DNA of 64,000 nt from CAYFHQ01 sp964342805 (GCA_964342805.1 CAYFHQ010000011.1:1-64000), one strand, 5' to 3'. Numbered from the stretch's first letter, positions 41,736 to 51,393 are shown. Program-made: numbers and translations. The notes: a model not told the origin generated them from the sequence alone.

Positions 41736-42143
41736 TCAGCTGGTCATTGCACCATTCAGTGTGGACAACCACTGGCCCAGATATAGGGGAATGGCGCCCA
41801 AGAGCATCCAAGGTGTTCCCATAAAGTTGGTGAAAGACAAGGCACCAGTTAAGGCCATGAGGACAAGAACCGAACCAAACACACCGAGTGTTTTCATACT
41901 GCTGAGTGCAAATCGGTTTCTTTTACGTAGGAATAGGACCAACCATAGGCTCGTGCCCAAAACAGCCACTAGGATCAGGGCCAGCCCCATAGGACTCAAA
42001 ATCCCCTCCATGAGTTTGGCGTTCCGGTAGATCAAACTCCTTTGGACTCCCATACGTTTGTCCGCCAGGTAGCCTAATATGCTTCCTGCTATGATCACCA
42101 GTAGGCCTAGACCCGTCAAAATCCGCCCATTCCATTGTTTCAT
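41736..42143 (-). CDS. Small four-helix membrane protein
   Basis: 135 residues from ATG 42143 (GAGGC nearby). Hydrophobic helices at about 8-27, 50-70, 80-102 and 106-128; basic loops LADKRMGVQRSLIYRNAKL and LFLRKRNRFALSS. I do not recognise a family. Its start lies 80 bases after the rhodanese gene stop, on the same strand, so it may be cotranscribed. Confidence 0.7.
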   Translation of the reverse strand: MKQWNGRILTGLGLLVIIAGSILGYLADKRMGVQRSLIYRNAKLMEGILSPMGLALILVAVLGTSLWLVLFLRKRNRFALSSMKTLGVFGSVLVLMALTGALSFTNFMGTPWMLLGAIPLYLGQWLSTLNGAMTS

Positions 42144-42222
42144 GTCATGCCTCGTTTTCGTTTCTTTTGCTATGTCCAAAGTGTTTATTCTTGAGTGTCT
42201 TTAAAGCTTGCCATGGGGAAAC

Positions 42223-43569
42223 TTACTTCTTAGGGTCTCCTGTCATTACAGGGTTGCCTTCTGTTTCACTCCACTCTTTCCAACCACCGTCGTATACGGA
42301 TACCTGCGTCCAGCCCATTGCTTTGGCGTAGAACCAAGTCTCAGAAGCTCTCCAACCTGTACCACAGTAGAAGGAGTTCTTTTCTTCCGGCTGAATATCT
42401 TCGCCGTCCCAGCGGGAAGCCAGGTACTCATAATTGACCATTGTGTTAGACGGTGTACGGTAGTCTTCCATGTGCCATGGATCAGACCCTGCGTAACCAT
42501 ACACTGCACCAGCAATACGGCCAGCGTCTTCAATGTAGTCATAACCGCTGGTTTCGCCTGTGAACTCCGCCCAGCTTCTGATAGAAATCAGGTTTTGGTT
42601 TTCTGTAGCTAGGATAGCCTTAGCTTCAGGCATATCAATAATCACGTCCTTGTTTTGAGGAACTGTCACGCCAAAGTCTTCCACGGCTTCAAACGTAACC
42701 CCACCAGTAGCAATTTCAAAACCAGCATTCTGCCATGCCTTGTAACCACCGTCTAGCAGACGAACGTCTTCTACGCCGGAGTACTCAAGGATCAGGGCAA
42801 TACGTGCTGCTGCTGTTGTGTCGAGGCCATATAGCACAATGGTGTCGTCATGACGGATACCATTTGAGAGTAAGGACTTGAGGATTTCCTCGTCGGACTT
42901 GCGGTTCCAAAGGGGCCCTTCTTCAAAATCGTCCGTATTAATATGAGCCGCTCCTGGAATGTGACCCTCCATGTACTTGTCACCAGGACCCCAGCTTACT
43001 TCATATAGTTTAATATCAGCGGCATTGTCCTTGACCCATTGTGGGTGAACCAAAGTCTTGTAGCCTGGAAGAGCTGCTACTTCTAAGGAGTCGTCTGTCG
43101 CCCAAGCTTCAAAACCACCTTCAAATACCTTTACGTCAGCAAAGGATAAGGACTGAAGTTTCTCAGCCAGCTTCATAGCGTCTTCAGTGCCATAACCGTA
43201 TACCACAATTTCCTTATCAGGAGTAATGGCATAGCGCTCAAGTTCAGTTGTAATGGCAGCATCGTCCGCTAGCAAGTCCAACCACTCTGTACTGAATACC
43301 AGGGCACCTGGAATGTGGCCGCCTCGGCTTTCGCCATTCAACTTCCAACCGTTAAAAGCGTAGGTCTGACGCGCATCAATGACAAGCGTATTTTCATTTT
43401 TCAGTGCCTTTTGCAAGTCTTGCAAATTAACCATAGCGATTGCTTCCTTCTCTACTTCAACTGCAGGGGTAACCTCTGCGGGCTTATCATTGCTTGCTCC
43501 CGTCGTACAACCCACCAAGACCAAAAGGGTCAGCAGGGCGATCAGGGAAAGTGTCAGAACTCTTTTCAT
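42223..43569 (-). CDS. Triple-rhodanese lipoprotein
   Basis: 448 residues. Lipoprotein signal with Cys21 (LLVLVGCTTG), an acidic linker, then three rhodanese-like domains (about 50-170, 180-295, 315-445). Active-loop Cys is missing in the first (VVYGYGTEDA) and second (VLYGLDTTAA) and present only in the third (SFYCGTGWRAS), which should be the catalytic sulphurtransferase; the others may bind substrate. Exported to the outer face of the membrane. GGAGG before ATG, and an extended -10 promoter (TGGTATACT) near 43616-43624. Extracytoplasmic rhodaneses handle thiosulphate or polysulphide; the substrate is inferred only. Confidence 0.92.
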   Translation of the reverse strand: MKRVLTLSLIALLTLLVLVGCTTGASNDKPAEVTPAVEVEKEAIAMVNLQDLQKALKNENTLVIDARQTYAFNGWKLNGESRGGHIPGALVFSTEWLDLLADDAAITTELERYAITPDKEIVVYGYGTEDAMKLAEKLQSLSFADVKVFEGGFEAWATDDSLEVAALPGYKTLVHPQWVKDNAADIKLYEVSWGPGDKYMEGHIPGAAHINTDDFEEGPLWNRKSDEEILKSLLSNGIRHDDTIVLYGLDTTAAARIALILEYSGVEDVRLLDGGYKAWQNAGFEIATGGVTFEAVEDFGVTVPQNKDVIIDMPEAKAILATENQNLISIRSWAEFTGETSGYDYIEDAGRIAGAVYGYAGSDPWHMEDYRTPSNTMVNYEYLASRWDGEDIQPEEKNSFYCGTGWRASETWFYAKAMGWTQVSVYDGGWKEWSETEGNPVMTGDPKK

Positions 43570-43615
43570 GTCATGCCTCCGATATTTGCTTTTTAGTTTT
43601 CTTTCTCAGGATTTG

Positions 43616-43624
43616 AGTATACCA
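43616..43624 (-). promoter_or_regulatory. Extended -10 promoter of the rhodanese gene
   Basis: Minus strand TGGTATACT with no clear -35; about 45 bases before the start codon. Confidence 0.45.
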
Positions 43625-43812
43625 GAGGGTTTCACAAAATAACCCCCTGTTTCACCATTTCTCCATTGCGTTTTTCTATGCTTTATAAGCACCTATAAAA
43701 ATCTTCAATACCCTGTGGTAATCGGTCCTATTTTCAGGCAGAATAGAAGGACAAGACAATCGTCCAAGCCATTGATATTACTAAATCACGCCAGTATTCT
43801 CAGGAGTTGTTA

Positions 43813-44958
43813 ATGAAGCCATCAAACGGTAATCCCTACAGGCCCTTAGACAAGTGTATAGACTGTAAGCGGTGCATGCAAAACTGCCCCATGCTCCTGC
43901 GACATTGCGACAAGCCTACTGACCTCTTCAACCAGCCAGACCGGCTGACGGCTGACGACGGGATTGTGGCCTTTTCCTGCACCCTATGCGGTTACTGTGA
44001 CCAGGTCTGCCCCACGGGGGTTTCTCTCAAGTCCCGCTTTTTTGATATTAAGCAGGACCTCATAAATAAGAATGGTTATCCCAAGGCCTTTGGCAAGCGG
44101 GCCCTGGACTTCCACCAGACCAATGGCTTTTCAGCCACCTTCGCAACCAATCTTTCAGCAGATGCGCCCCAGAATACAACAAGGCCAGTCCGCCGGGTCT
44201 TTTTCCCTGGCTGCAATATCTCTGCAGGTAGCCCAAGCTTGGTCCAGTCCGTTTATGATTACCTGAACGAATACGAACCCACGGAAGTCCTCATGAAATG
44301 TTGTGGATCTCCTACCTATACGACAGGTCAGAAGCATGCCCATGGTCAAATGAATGCTAGCCTGGTCGCTGACTTTGAGGCCCTTGGGGTAGAAGAGGTG
44401 GTGGTCCTTTGCATGAACTGCAGAAACCGCTTCCTTGAACATATTCCCGGCCTTGTAGTCAAGACCATTTGGGAAGTCATGTTGGAAGACGGCCTGCCCC
44501 CCTTGACCCTGGCCCAGCGCCATGTCATCGACCAAAGTCCTGTCTTCGCCCTTCACGACCCCTGTCCTACCCGACATGCACCCGGTGTACTGGACGCCGT
44601 ACGGACCATTATCCATCGGTATGATATTCCCATGGAAGAGTTTCAACTGAACCGGACCATGACCGTTTGCTGTGGGTCCGGGGCCATGCTGCCCCTGGTT
44701 GACATGGAGACAGCCAAGTCCCACATGAAGGCCCGGGCCAACCAAACCAAGTCAAAGAACATCCTGACTTATTGCGGAGAATGTGTCCAGTCCATGGAAG
44801 TAGGTGGCAAACCCAGTGTTCATTTGTTGGACTTGATCTTTTCTGAACGTTCCCCACTTTTGGTTGGAACGCCTAACCCCACTGCCCTCCAGCGGTGGTG
44901 GAACCGCTTCTTAGTCAAACGATGGGTGGATAAGGCACGTAAAAAACTGAGCCTGTAG
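43813..44958 (+). CDS. HdrD/GlpC-like Fe-S protein with two CCG domains
   Basis: 381 residues from ATG 43813 (CAGGAG upstream). Two 4Fe-4S motifs at the N-terminus: CIDCKRCMQNCP (about 15-26) and CTLCGYCDQVCP (about 58-69). Two cysteine-rich CCG domains follow: FFPGCNISAGS...KCCGSPTYTTG and ALHDPCPTRH...VCCGSGAMLPL...YCGECVQSM. Heterodisulphide reductase D subunits and GlpC-type proteins have this plan, passing electrons between a quinone, flavoprotein or thiol partner. No hydrogenase, FAD or heme subunit lies next to it, so its partner is unknown. Monocistronic. Confidence 0.88.
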   Translation: MKPSNGNPYRPLDKCIDCKRCMQNCPMLLRHCDKPTDLFNQPDRLTADDGIVAFSCTLCGYCDQVCPTGVSLKSRFFDIKQDLINKNGYPKAFGKRALDFHQTNGFSATFATNLSADAPQNTTRPVRRVFFPGCNISAGSPSLVQSVYDYLNEYEPTEVLMKCCGSPTYTTGQKHAHGQMNASLVADFEALGVEEVVVLCMNCRNRFLEHIPGLVVKTIWEVMLEDGLPPLTLAQRHVIDQSPVFALHDPCPTRHAPGVLDAVRTIIHRYDIPMEEFQLNRTMTVCCGSGAMLPLVDMETAKSHMKARANQTKSKNILTYCGECVQSMEVGGKPSVHLLDLIFSERSPLLVGTPNPTALQRWWNRFLVKRWVDKARKKLSL

Positions 44959-45026
44959 TTTATGTCCTCTTACTGCTTTGCTTGCCAAAGAAGCCGTCCT
45001 CAATCATGATGTTAAAATGAAAAGTC

Positions 45027-45065
45027 AAAGCCACAACTATCCCCCTTGGGGAAGGTCGTGGCTTT
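45027..45065 (+). terminator. Terminator after the HdrD-like gene
   Basis: AAAGCCAC and GTGGCTTT with an inner CCCC/GGGG pairing, followed by TTG. The 319-base region 44959-45277 holds this and an A+T-rich promoter region of the sigma gene; nothing else is seen. Confidence 0.8.
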
Positions 45066-45277
45066 TTGTATGCCGCTTAGGACGTTCGAATCCTATAATC
45101 ATATGTTATTTGTTTGCAATATCCATATGCAGACAAAATTTCCTTTGTTATAATTAATTTCGTTTCACCTATTACCCTATAAATATAAAAAAAATTCAGA
45201 AATAGGTCACAAAAACGGACTAGAATACATCCTAGGTATGACACACAGAGTCGTACTGGTTTACTTGGGAGGGCTAA

Positions 45278-45853
45278 ATGAATCATCCCCATACATTGAT
45301 CCTTGCCTGTCAGGCAGGGGACCAAGGCGCATTTCGGCCATTGGTGGAAGACTATCAACAGAAAATATTCTCTTACATTTATTCCATGGTAAGAGACTAC
45401 CAGGAAGCAGAAAACCTATGTCAGGACACCTTTATTACTGCTTATGAGAAAATAGGAACATTGAAAGACCCCGCTGCTTTTTCTTCCTGGCTCTATCGGA
45501 TCGCCCATGGGAAAGCCATGGGTTACTTCAGAAAAAAGAAACTGTCAAACCTGTTCACATTGGGGTCCGTGGAGTCTTTGAGTAAGTATGCAGGCTATGT
45601 GGACACCCCATTTGACTCAGACGACCATTTGTTTGAGAGAAATGATGTCCGTGAGGCCTTTGACAAACTCAGTCCCGCTGACCAATCCCTAGTCCTTTTG
45701 AGGATCAAAGAAGGCCTCCACCACAAGGAAATCGCAACTGTCCTGGGCCTTTCCCAATCAGCCTGTCAAAAACGCTATGAAAGGGCTCTGAAAAAAAAGC
45801 GAAAGCACCTGGGCTTTGAAAGAGAAATGGAGGTACCCAGTGAGAATATTTGA
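45278..45853 (+). CDS. ECF-type RNA polymerase sigma factor
   Basis: 191 residues. Region 2 (about 12-85): FRPLVEDYQQKIFSYIYSMVRDYQEAENLCQDTFI and AFSSWLYRIAHGKAMGYFRKKK; region 4 (about 120-178): LSPADQSLVLLRIKEGLHHKEIATVLGLSQSACQKRYERALKK (given here as family pattern). It directs RNA polymerase to a specialised promoter set, usually envelope stress. GGAGG before ATG. The next gene overlaps its 3' end by 14 bases and encodes a membrane protein, the usual sigma/anti-sigma layout. Confidence 0.93.
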   Translation: MNHPHTLILACQAGDQGAFRPLVEDYQQKIFSYIYSMVRDYQEAENLCQDTFITAYEKIGTLKDPAAFSSWLYRIAHGKAMGYFRKKKLSNLFTLGSVESLSKYAGYVDTPFDSDDHLFERNDVREAFDKLSPADQSLVLLRIKEGLHHKEIATVLGLSQSACQKRYERALKKKRKHLGFEREMEVPSENI

Positions 45854-46805
45854 AGAACAAATACATAAAGCGCTGCAAGAAGACAACCACCCTCGGGTTG
45901 ACATAGCTGACCAAGTCATGGCCTCCCTCTCCCATACCCCGCCAACAAGGAGGGTTCCCCTAAGAACACTGGCGGTTGCCGCCCTGCTGGTCATCCTTGT
46001 GACGACCTTGGGGTTTGCTACTGGTCTCATACGTTTCATGAACAATGGTGATGTCCTACTGGAATCAGAAACATCAGACAAAACATGGTGGATCGTCCAG
46101 GCAGCAACAAAGGATGACCGCAGCTTATCCAGAGACCAAGCCAGGGACCGTATACGCGACTTTGGATTTCAACAGGATATACCAGCTGGTCATGCCTTGC
46201 TCACCTACCTGAAATATGACGCTGACGCCCCCGGTGCAAACTCTGCAATCGGCTTTGATACCACCTATACTCTGGGCCAATTGGATCTTGCCCTTAAGGA
46301 AGACCATACGCCCCCATACCTGGAGGAACTTGTTGAGGCTCTTCATGAACAATATCCTATTCAAGAATTGACTTATCGCAAGGGGACAGACAATGTAGCA
46401 ACTGAAAAAGCCATTATGGAATGGGAAGCAACCGCTTCTATGGGAGACATCCACCACCTTTTCATTCCCCTGACAGACCAGGTGAAAGCGATCGAAATAG
46501 AGATGAAACGTCCTCAACCATTGGACACTCCTCAAACAGGACATCCCATGTTGCACAGTTTTACCCTTACCATCAAGGAGAATTCTGGGGCTTCTCAATA
46601 CAACTACACCCATAAGGACTATACCATTTTACAACTGGCCAACCACCAAGGTCTTGTTGAAACCACGGAAGAAGGCTATGCCATTGGCTCTGTGGTCCTT
46701 GAAGACCAACTTGTCCGGATTTTTTACAACCACACCCAACTCACCTTCGAAGACATGCTCGACCTGATGTTGCTTGTGGAAGGCCATATCTCAGATACTA
46801 AATAG
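45840..46805 (+). CDS. Membrane anti-sigma-like protein
   Basis: 321 residues from the GTG at 45840, which has GGAGG 6 bases upstream and overlaps the sigma-factor stop; an in-frame TTG at 45816 is less likely. The short N-terminal cytoplasmic part (about 1-40, RIFEEQIHKALQEDNHP) could bind the sigma factor; a TM helix follows (about 42-65, LAVAALLVILVTTLGFATG), then an extracytoplasmic domain of 250 residues with no family that I recognise. Overlap and topology argue for an anti-sigma that senses conditions outside; there is no zinc-binding HxxxCxxC motif. Confidence 0.72.
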   Translation: MRIFEEQIHKALQEDNHPRVDIADQVMASLSHTPPTRRVPLRTLAVAALLVILVTTLGFATGLIRFMNNGDVLLESETSDKTWWIVQAATKDDRSLSRDQARDRIRDFGFQQDIPAGHALLTYLKYDADAPGANSAIGFDTTYTLGQLDLALKEDHTPPYLEELVEALHEQYPIQELTYRKGTDNVATEKAIMEWEATASMGDIHHLFIPLTDQVKAIEIEMKRPQPLDTPQTGHPMLHSFTLTIKENSGASQYNYTHKDYTILQLANHQGLVETTEEGYAIGSVVLEDQLVRIFYNHTQLTFEDMLDLMLLVEGHISDTK

Positions 46806-46816
46806 AAGGCCCACCT

Positions 46817-46854
46817 CCCCGATTCCCATCCCTTGACACGAGGGGGAATCGGGG
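46817..46854 (+). terminator. Terminator of the sigma/anti-sigma operon
   Basis: CCCCGATTCCC pairs with GGGAATCGGGG (perfect 11 bp), followed by TTTATA. Confidence 0.85.
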
Positions 46855-46898
46855 TTTATACTTAACTTACGATAACGCTTAATGAAAGTGGTGATAAT

Positions 46899-47921
46899 AT
46901 GAGCAAAAGCACGCATTTCATGCAACTCAAACAAATCAATGTGGACGCCGTGAAGGACGCCCTCAAGGCAAATGACTATAGTACCAAAAACTCCATCGCC
47001 CAGGAAACAGGCCTCAGTATCGCCACCTGTGGCAACATCCTGTCTGAGCTTCTGGCCTCTGGTGAGGCCAAGGAAATCGACCTGGACGCTTCCTCCGGTG
47101 GCCGTCCTGCCAGACGGTTTGTCTTTAACAAGGACTTCACCCACGTGGCCACGGTCTATTTTCGTCGGGAAGGTGACCAGGACAGCATGGTCATGACGGT
47201 TTCTAACCTCGTTGAAGAAGTGGTCTACGAAAAGTCCATTGAACGGACTTCCTTTGACCTGCCACAAATCGAGGACCATATCCAGCAGATCCTGACCCGC
47301 TTTCCCAAGATTTCCGTTCTGGCCTTGGGCATACCCGGCGTGGTCCACAAGGGACAAGTGGGCTATTCCCACTTTGACGCCCTCAACCAAGTGCCCCTGG
47401 AGGCCCACCTCCAGGCCAAGTTTGACGTCAAAATCATTCTTGAAAATGATATGAATGCAACGGCTCTGGGCTTTTATCATAGCTATGCCAAAGAAACCCC
47501 GGAAACCATTGCATATGTCTATTTCCCCAAGGACAATATCTCTGGCGCAGGGATTATAGTAGAAGGCAATATCCTAAGGGGACATACCAACTTTGCCGGA
47601 GAGGTTTCCTACCTGCCCCTGGGCCTGGACTATCCGGCACAACGGGCTGTCCAGCAAGACCCAGACGCCTTCTCCACCTTTGTTGTCGGCATGATCGCAT
47701 CTATTAATGGGGTCATTAACCCCCAAAGGGTGGTCCTGTCGGGCTATTACTTTAAAGAAGCTTTGAACAGGCAAATTCAAGACAAGTTGGAGGCTTCCAT
47801 TCCCCACCCCCATGTACCAGACCTCCTCTATGAGGCGGACATCCACGTCAACTATATCCGCGGGCTCACCGCCCTGGCCCTGGACCAACTCCGGGCCAGT
47901 ATAAAAATCGTTCAACGATAG
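46899..47921 (+). CDS. ROK-family transcriptional regulator
   Basis: 340 residues. N-terminal winged helix (about 10-70; DALKANDYSTKNSIAQETGLSIATCGNIL) and a ROK domain (about 85-335) with ENDMNATALG carrying the catalytic-type Asp and GHTNFAGEVSYLPLG. The ROK zinc-binding Cys cluster (CxCGxxGC) is absent and the N-terminal phosphate loop is poor, so it is likely a sugar-sensing repressor rather than a kinase. The MFS gene starts 9 bases downstream; the regulator probably controls that transporter in response to its sugar. Confidence 0.88.
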   Translation: MSKSTHFMQLKQINVDAVKDALKANDYSTKNSIAQETGLSIATCGNILSELLASGEAKEIDLDASSGGRPARRFVFNKDFTHVATVYFRREGDQDSMVMTVSNLVEEVVYEKSIERTSFDLPQIEDHIQQILTRFPKISVLALGIPGVVHKGQVGYSHFDALNQVPLEAHLQAKFDVKIILENDMNATALGFYHSYAKETPETIAYVYFPKDNISGAGIIVEGNILRGHTNFAGEVSYLPLGLDYPAQRAVQQDPDAFSTFVVGMIASINGVINPQRVVLSGYYFKEALNRQIQDKLEASIPHPHVPDLLYEADIHVNYIRGLTALALDQLRASIKIVQR

Positions 47922-47930
47922 GAGCAGCCT

Positions 47931-49097
47931 ATGATCACCCTCATACTACTGGTTATCATTTACCTGGCCTTCATTAGTCTGGGCCTTCCGGACTCCATTT
48001 TAGGCGTCAGCTGGCCCCTTATGTCCAGTGACTTTGCCGTGTCCTTAGACAAGGCCGGCCTCATTTCATTGGCCGTTACCCTCAGTACCATTTTTTCCAG
48101 TATGATCAGCGGTCATGTGATCAAACGCCTGGGTACAGGCCTGGTCACCTTGGTCTCTTGCACCTTTACAGCGGGGGCCTTAATCGGATTTTCCCTCTCC
48201 CCCTCCTTCGGCTGGCTCATTCTTCTAGCCCTTCCCTTGGGCCTTGGCGCTGGCTCAGTGGACACGGCCCTCAACAACTATGTGGCCCTTCATTTCAAGG
48301 CCCACCACATGAACTGGCTCCATGCCTTTTGGGGTGTGGGGGCAACCGCTGGACCTGTCATTATGTCCCTCTTTCTAAAGACAGGAGGCTGGCGGATGGG
48401 CTACGGCACCATTGGATCCATTCAGTTGGCCCTGGCCCTGGTCTTGCTCCTGGCCCTGCCCCTTTGGAAGCGACATGAAGCCCTCATCCAAACAGAAAAA
48501 GACCCCGGGAAGAAAGAAGCTTCTCCTAGAGTCTCTTTATTCAAAACAAGGGGATTGATACCCGCCCTCATGACCTTCTTTTTCTACTGTGCAGCAGAAC
48601 TTTCCGTTGGCCTCTGGGGAAGCTCCTACCTGGTGGACATCCATGGCCTCCCGGTCCAGTCCGCAGCCCGGTGGATCGCCCTTTACTACGGTGGCATTAC
48701 CCTGGGCCGGGTCATTTCCGGTTGGATATCCTTTTACTTGAACAACACACAAATGATCCGTTTGGGATGCGCCCTGGCCTTACTTGCAGGCACAGCCCTG
48801 ACGATTTTGTCTTCACCTACTTGGCTCATGGTCGCCCTGATTGCTTTAGGAATGGGACTGGCCCCTATTTTCCCAGCCATGATCCACGAAACCCCCAGAC
48901 GGTTTGGCAAAGACCAGTCACAGGTCGTTATTGGCTACCAGATGGCGGCCGCCTTCACCGGACTGGGCGTCATGCCACCCCTCTTTGGTTTTCTGGCTGA
49001 ACGGACCTCCGTTGGCTTCTTTCCCCTCTTCCTGGTTGTGTGCCTAGGCCTTATGGTCCTGGCAGCAGAAAGAGTCATCCGGGTAACCAAGTCTTGA
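47931..49097 (+). CDS. MFS transporter, probably for sugars
   Basis: 388 residues, 12 predicted helices. Typical loop between helices 2 and 3 (SGHVIKRLGTG), and LGLPDSILGVSWPLMSSDF in helix 1, which is found in the sugar-type MFS branch (FucP/YfkF-like). AGGAG before ATG. The ROK regulator gene just upstream strengthens a sugar or sugar-derivative as substrate, but direction and substrate cannot be read from the sequence. Confidence 0.9.
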   Translation: MITLILLVIIYLAFISLGLPDSILGVSWPLMSSDFAVSLDKAGLISLAVTLSTIFSSMISGHVIKRLGTGLVTLVSCTFTAGALIGFSLSPSFGWLILLALPLGLGAGSVDTALNNYVALHFKAHHMNWLHAFWGVGATAGPVIMSLFLKTGGWRMGYGTIGSIQLALALVLLLALPLWKRHEALIQTEKDPGKKEASPRVSLFKTRGLIPALMTFFFYCAAELSVGLWGSSYLVDIHGLPVQSAARWIALYYGGITLGRVISGWISFYLNNTQMIRLGCALALLAGTALTILSSPTWLMVALIALGMGLAPIFPAMIHETPRRFGKDQSQVVIGYQMAAAFTGLGVMPPLFGFLAERTSVGFFPLFLVVCLGLMVLAAERVIRVTKS

Positions 49098-49171
49098 TTT
49101 GAACCCTTGGACAACCTTTGGCACCTATTGGGTTTGGTCGAGTCAAAATCAGCAAACGCGTCTTTTGGGTC

Positions 49172-49939
49172 TTACTTTTTCTCTTCTGGTAGCTGCAGGT
49201 CTACGACAATCCCGTAGTGGTCACTGGAACAAAGACCCGTGGACCGGTGGACTTCCTTTCCAAAATTCTCATAGGACGTCATGACGGGGTAGGCCCCTGG
49301 AAAACAGTCGTGGAGAAAAATACAGTCCACCCGGGCACTGGTGTCCGTGGCAATATCGTCCTTCCACCGGGGGTTGGTTTTCAGGTCCAGGGTTGGCACC
49401 AGGGTGAAACCATGGTGTTCCTCTGCTACTTCCCCCAGGTCAATCCAGTAGGGCTTGGCCTCAGCTCCATGGAGGCTTCTGGCCCCCTTGAGGAAGTGGT
49501 GGACACTGGAGGAGTCGTCACAGTTGAAGTCTCCCAGGATAAAACGAAAGCTTACCTCTTGGTCCAGGGCAATATCCTGGGAGTGGATGGCCCCTTTTTC
49601 CTTGGCCAGGGCACTGTCATAGGGATAGTGAACATTGACCAGGGCCATCTTGATGCCGGCCACATCCACGACGGTCAGAAGGACGTTTTCATGGGCCTCT
49701 GCCTTCAAAATTGGATGTTTACTCAGCAGGGTCAGCCCCTCCTCATAACCATCATGGGCAGCAAAGACCTCATGGCCATAGCCAATCTGGTCCTTTAGGT
49801 CCTTGGAAAAGGCCGCATTTGGCACTTCTTGCAAGGCAATAACATCCGCCTTTAACTGCTTGATTTCATTAATGATATGGTCTTTCCTTTCGGGCATACC
49901 CCGCTTACTATTCCATATGTTATAGGTTGCTAGTCTCAT
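49172..49939 (-). CDS. Endonuclease/exonuclease/phosphatase family protein
   Basis: 255 residues. Metal-dependent EEP fold: ATYNIWNSKRG (Asn of the first strand), IALQEV with the catalytic Glu, VNVHYPYDS, LGDFNCDDSS with the Asp-x-Asn pair, and CSSDHYGIVVDL with the terminal Ser-Asp-His. Acts on phosphodiesters; members include nucleases, sphingomyelinases and inositol phosphatases. No signal peptide, so the enzyme is cytoplasmic. GGAG before ATG; monocistronic. Confidence 0.92.
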   Translation of the reverse strand: MRLATYNIWNSKRGMPERKDHIINEIKQLKADVIALQEVPNAAFSKDLKDQIGYGHEVFAAHDGYEEGLTLLSKHPILKAEAHENVLLTVVDVAGIKMALVNVHYPYDSALAKEKGAIHSQDIALDQEVSFRFILGDFNCDDSSSVHHFLKGARSLHGAEAKPYWIDLGEVAEEHHGFTLVPTLDLKTNPRWKDDIATDTSARVDCIFLHDCFPGAYPVMTSYENFGKEVHRSTGLCSSDHYGIVVDLQLPEEKK

Positions 49940-50045
49940 TGTGGTCTCCTCTGGTCGATTGTTTTACTTAATACATGTCCCAGCCATTGTATCATTTCAT
50001 TTGTTCTAATGATATAATTTTTAACACGACTGACATACACAAAAA

Positions 50046-50075
50046 TGAGGCTCCGACAAATCTGTCGGAGCCTCA
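50046..50075 (-). terminator. Terminator of the HD-GYP gene
   Basis: TGAGGCTCCGACA and TGTCGGAGCCTCA, perfect 13-bp stem with 4-base loop, followed on the minus strand by T5. Confidence 0.9.
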
Positions 50076-50139
50076 CTTATTGTCTCATTATGGTCTTGTT
50101 ACTATCGGCCCGATTCACCATCCTCAAGAAAAAGAAGCC

Positions 50140-51393
50140 TTACACATCAACCAGCAAGGCCTTCTGGTATTCCTTTTCCGATTGAAGCTGAATTTCATAT
50201 AGTTCCCTATACAGGCCTTGCCCATGGTCACTCAGGGCCCGAAAGACCCGCATGCCCATCTTTTCAACCATTTCCCTTTCGATGATCTCCATGACTTCAT
50301 CCAGGGGTAAGGAGGATCGATAGGGGCGATTTTCGGACAGGGCGGTGAACATGTCTGCATAGGACATAATTTCTACTTCCAGGCCAATTTCAGACTCATA
50401 GGGCTTTCTGGGATAGCCGGTCATGTCCTTTTTCTCATGGTGGGCACTGGCCCAATTGGCCATTTTTTCAAACCCATGAATATGCTTGAGGATTTGACGG
50501 GTGTAGTAGGGATGGGACTTCATAATATTGAATTCTTTTTGAGTCAAACCCGCAGACTTCATGATAATTTCTGAGGGGATAGCAATCTTCCCAATATCAT
50601 GCAAGTAACCTGCTATTTTTAACTCCTGGCAGGTTTCCTCGGATAAGTTGAGGATCTGGCCCAGTCTGTAAGCAACATGGGCTACCCCTACTGAGTGACA
50701 GGCCGTAAACTCACACTTAAAGTCAATCACCCGGCTAAGGGTATAAACCAACTCCTCCAAGGACTGGTCTGCATGGGAAGGGGCAATGGACTCAATACTG
50801 ACTAGGTCCAATAAATCATTCATGGACATGCCATCAATGTCAAACCAAAAATACTCTTTCCAAGACATCTCGTCAAAAGCCTCTACAACCGAAGGGGCAA
50901 AGAGGGTCCCATTGTGGTCCAAAATCACCTGGCGGATATGATCCACCTGGTTCAAGGCGATCTCGTCCCTAGTCAAGAGGATATCCACCCGGTCAGCCAA
51001 ATGGAGGAGATAAGACTCCTCAGGTACCAAGGGATTGGCTCCCAAGGGAAGGTCCACATACTTAACATGGTGGTGGCGAATGATCTGGGCAATGTGCTCA
51101 AAAACCTGGTAGGACCCCAGCATATTGGCTCCAATGGAACAATGGGGTTGGGGCCTTTCTACATCAAGGGTTTTCAATGTATCCGCGTCCTTAACGGTCA
51201 AGGCTCCTATGTCATGAATGGCTGCAGCCACCACCAACCTGGCCAAAGATGGGTCACTTAAACCATAGGCCTGGCCCAAATGATAGGCAATCACTGCCGT
51301 TCGTCTATGATGAAATTTCAACACCGGATTCACAATATCCACTGCTGTGATAAATGTTGAAATGACTTCACTCATTTTCACTTCATTGAGCAT
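50140..51393 (-). CDS. Double HD-domain protein, second domain HD-GYP-like
   Basis: 417 residues. First HD domain about 25-150: HHRRTAVIAYHLG, AAAIHDIGAL, IIRHHHVKY, LADRVDIL. Second about 235-400: HSVGVAHVAYRLG, YLHDIGKIAIP, HPYYTRQIL, SAHHEKKDMTGYP and SYADMFTALSENRPYR; the HHE...GYP motif is that of cyclic-di-GMP phosphodiesterases (here TGYP). No receiver or membrane segment, so it is cytoplasmic. It may break down c-di-GMP or a related dinucleotide. A similar two-HD plan is found in clostridial HD-GYP proteins. Monocistronic. Confidence 0.9.
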   Translation of the reverse strand: MLNEVKMSEVISTFITAVDIVNPVLKFHHRRTAVIAYHLGQAYGLSDPSLARLVVAAAIHDIGALTVKDADTLKTLDVERPQPHCSIGANMLGSYQVFEHIAQIIRHHHVKYVDLPLGANPLVPEESYLLHLADRVDILLTRDEIALNQVDHIRQVILDHNGTLFAPSVVEAFDEMSWKEYFWFDIDGMSMNDLLDLVSIESIAPSHADQSLEELVYTLSRVIDFKCEFTACHSVGVAHVAYRLGQILNLSEETCQELKIAGYLHDIGKIAIPSEIIMKSAGLTQKEFNIMKSHPYYTRQILKHIHGFEKMANWASAHHEKKDMTGYPRKPYESEIGLEVEIMSYADMFTALSENRPYRSSLPLDEVMEIIEREMVEKMGMRVFRALSDHGQGLYRELYEIQLQSEKEYQKALLVDV

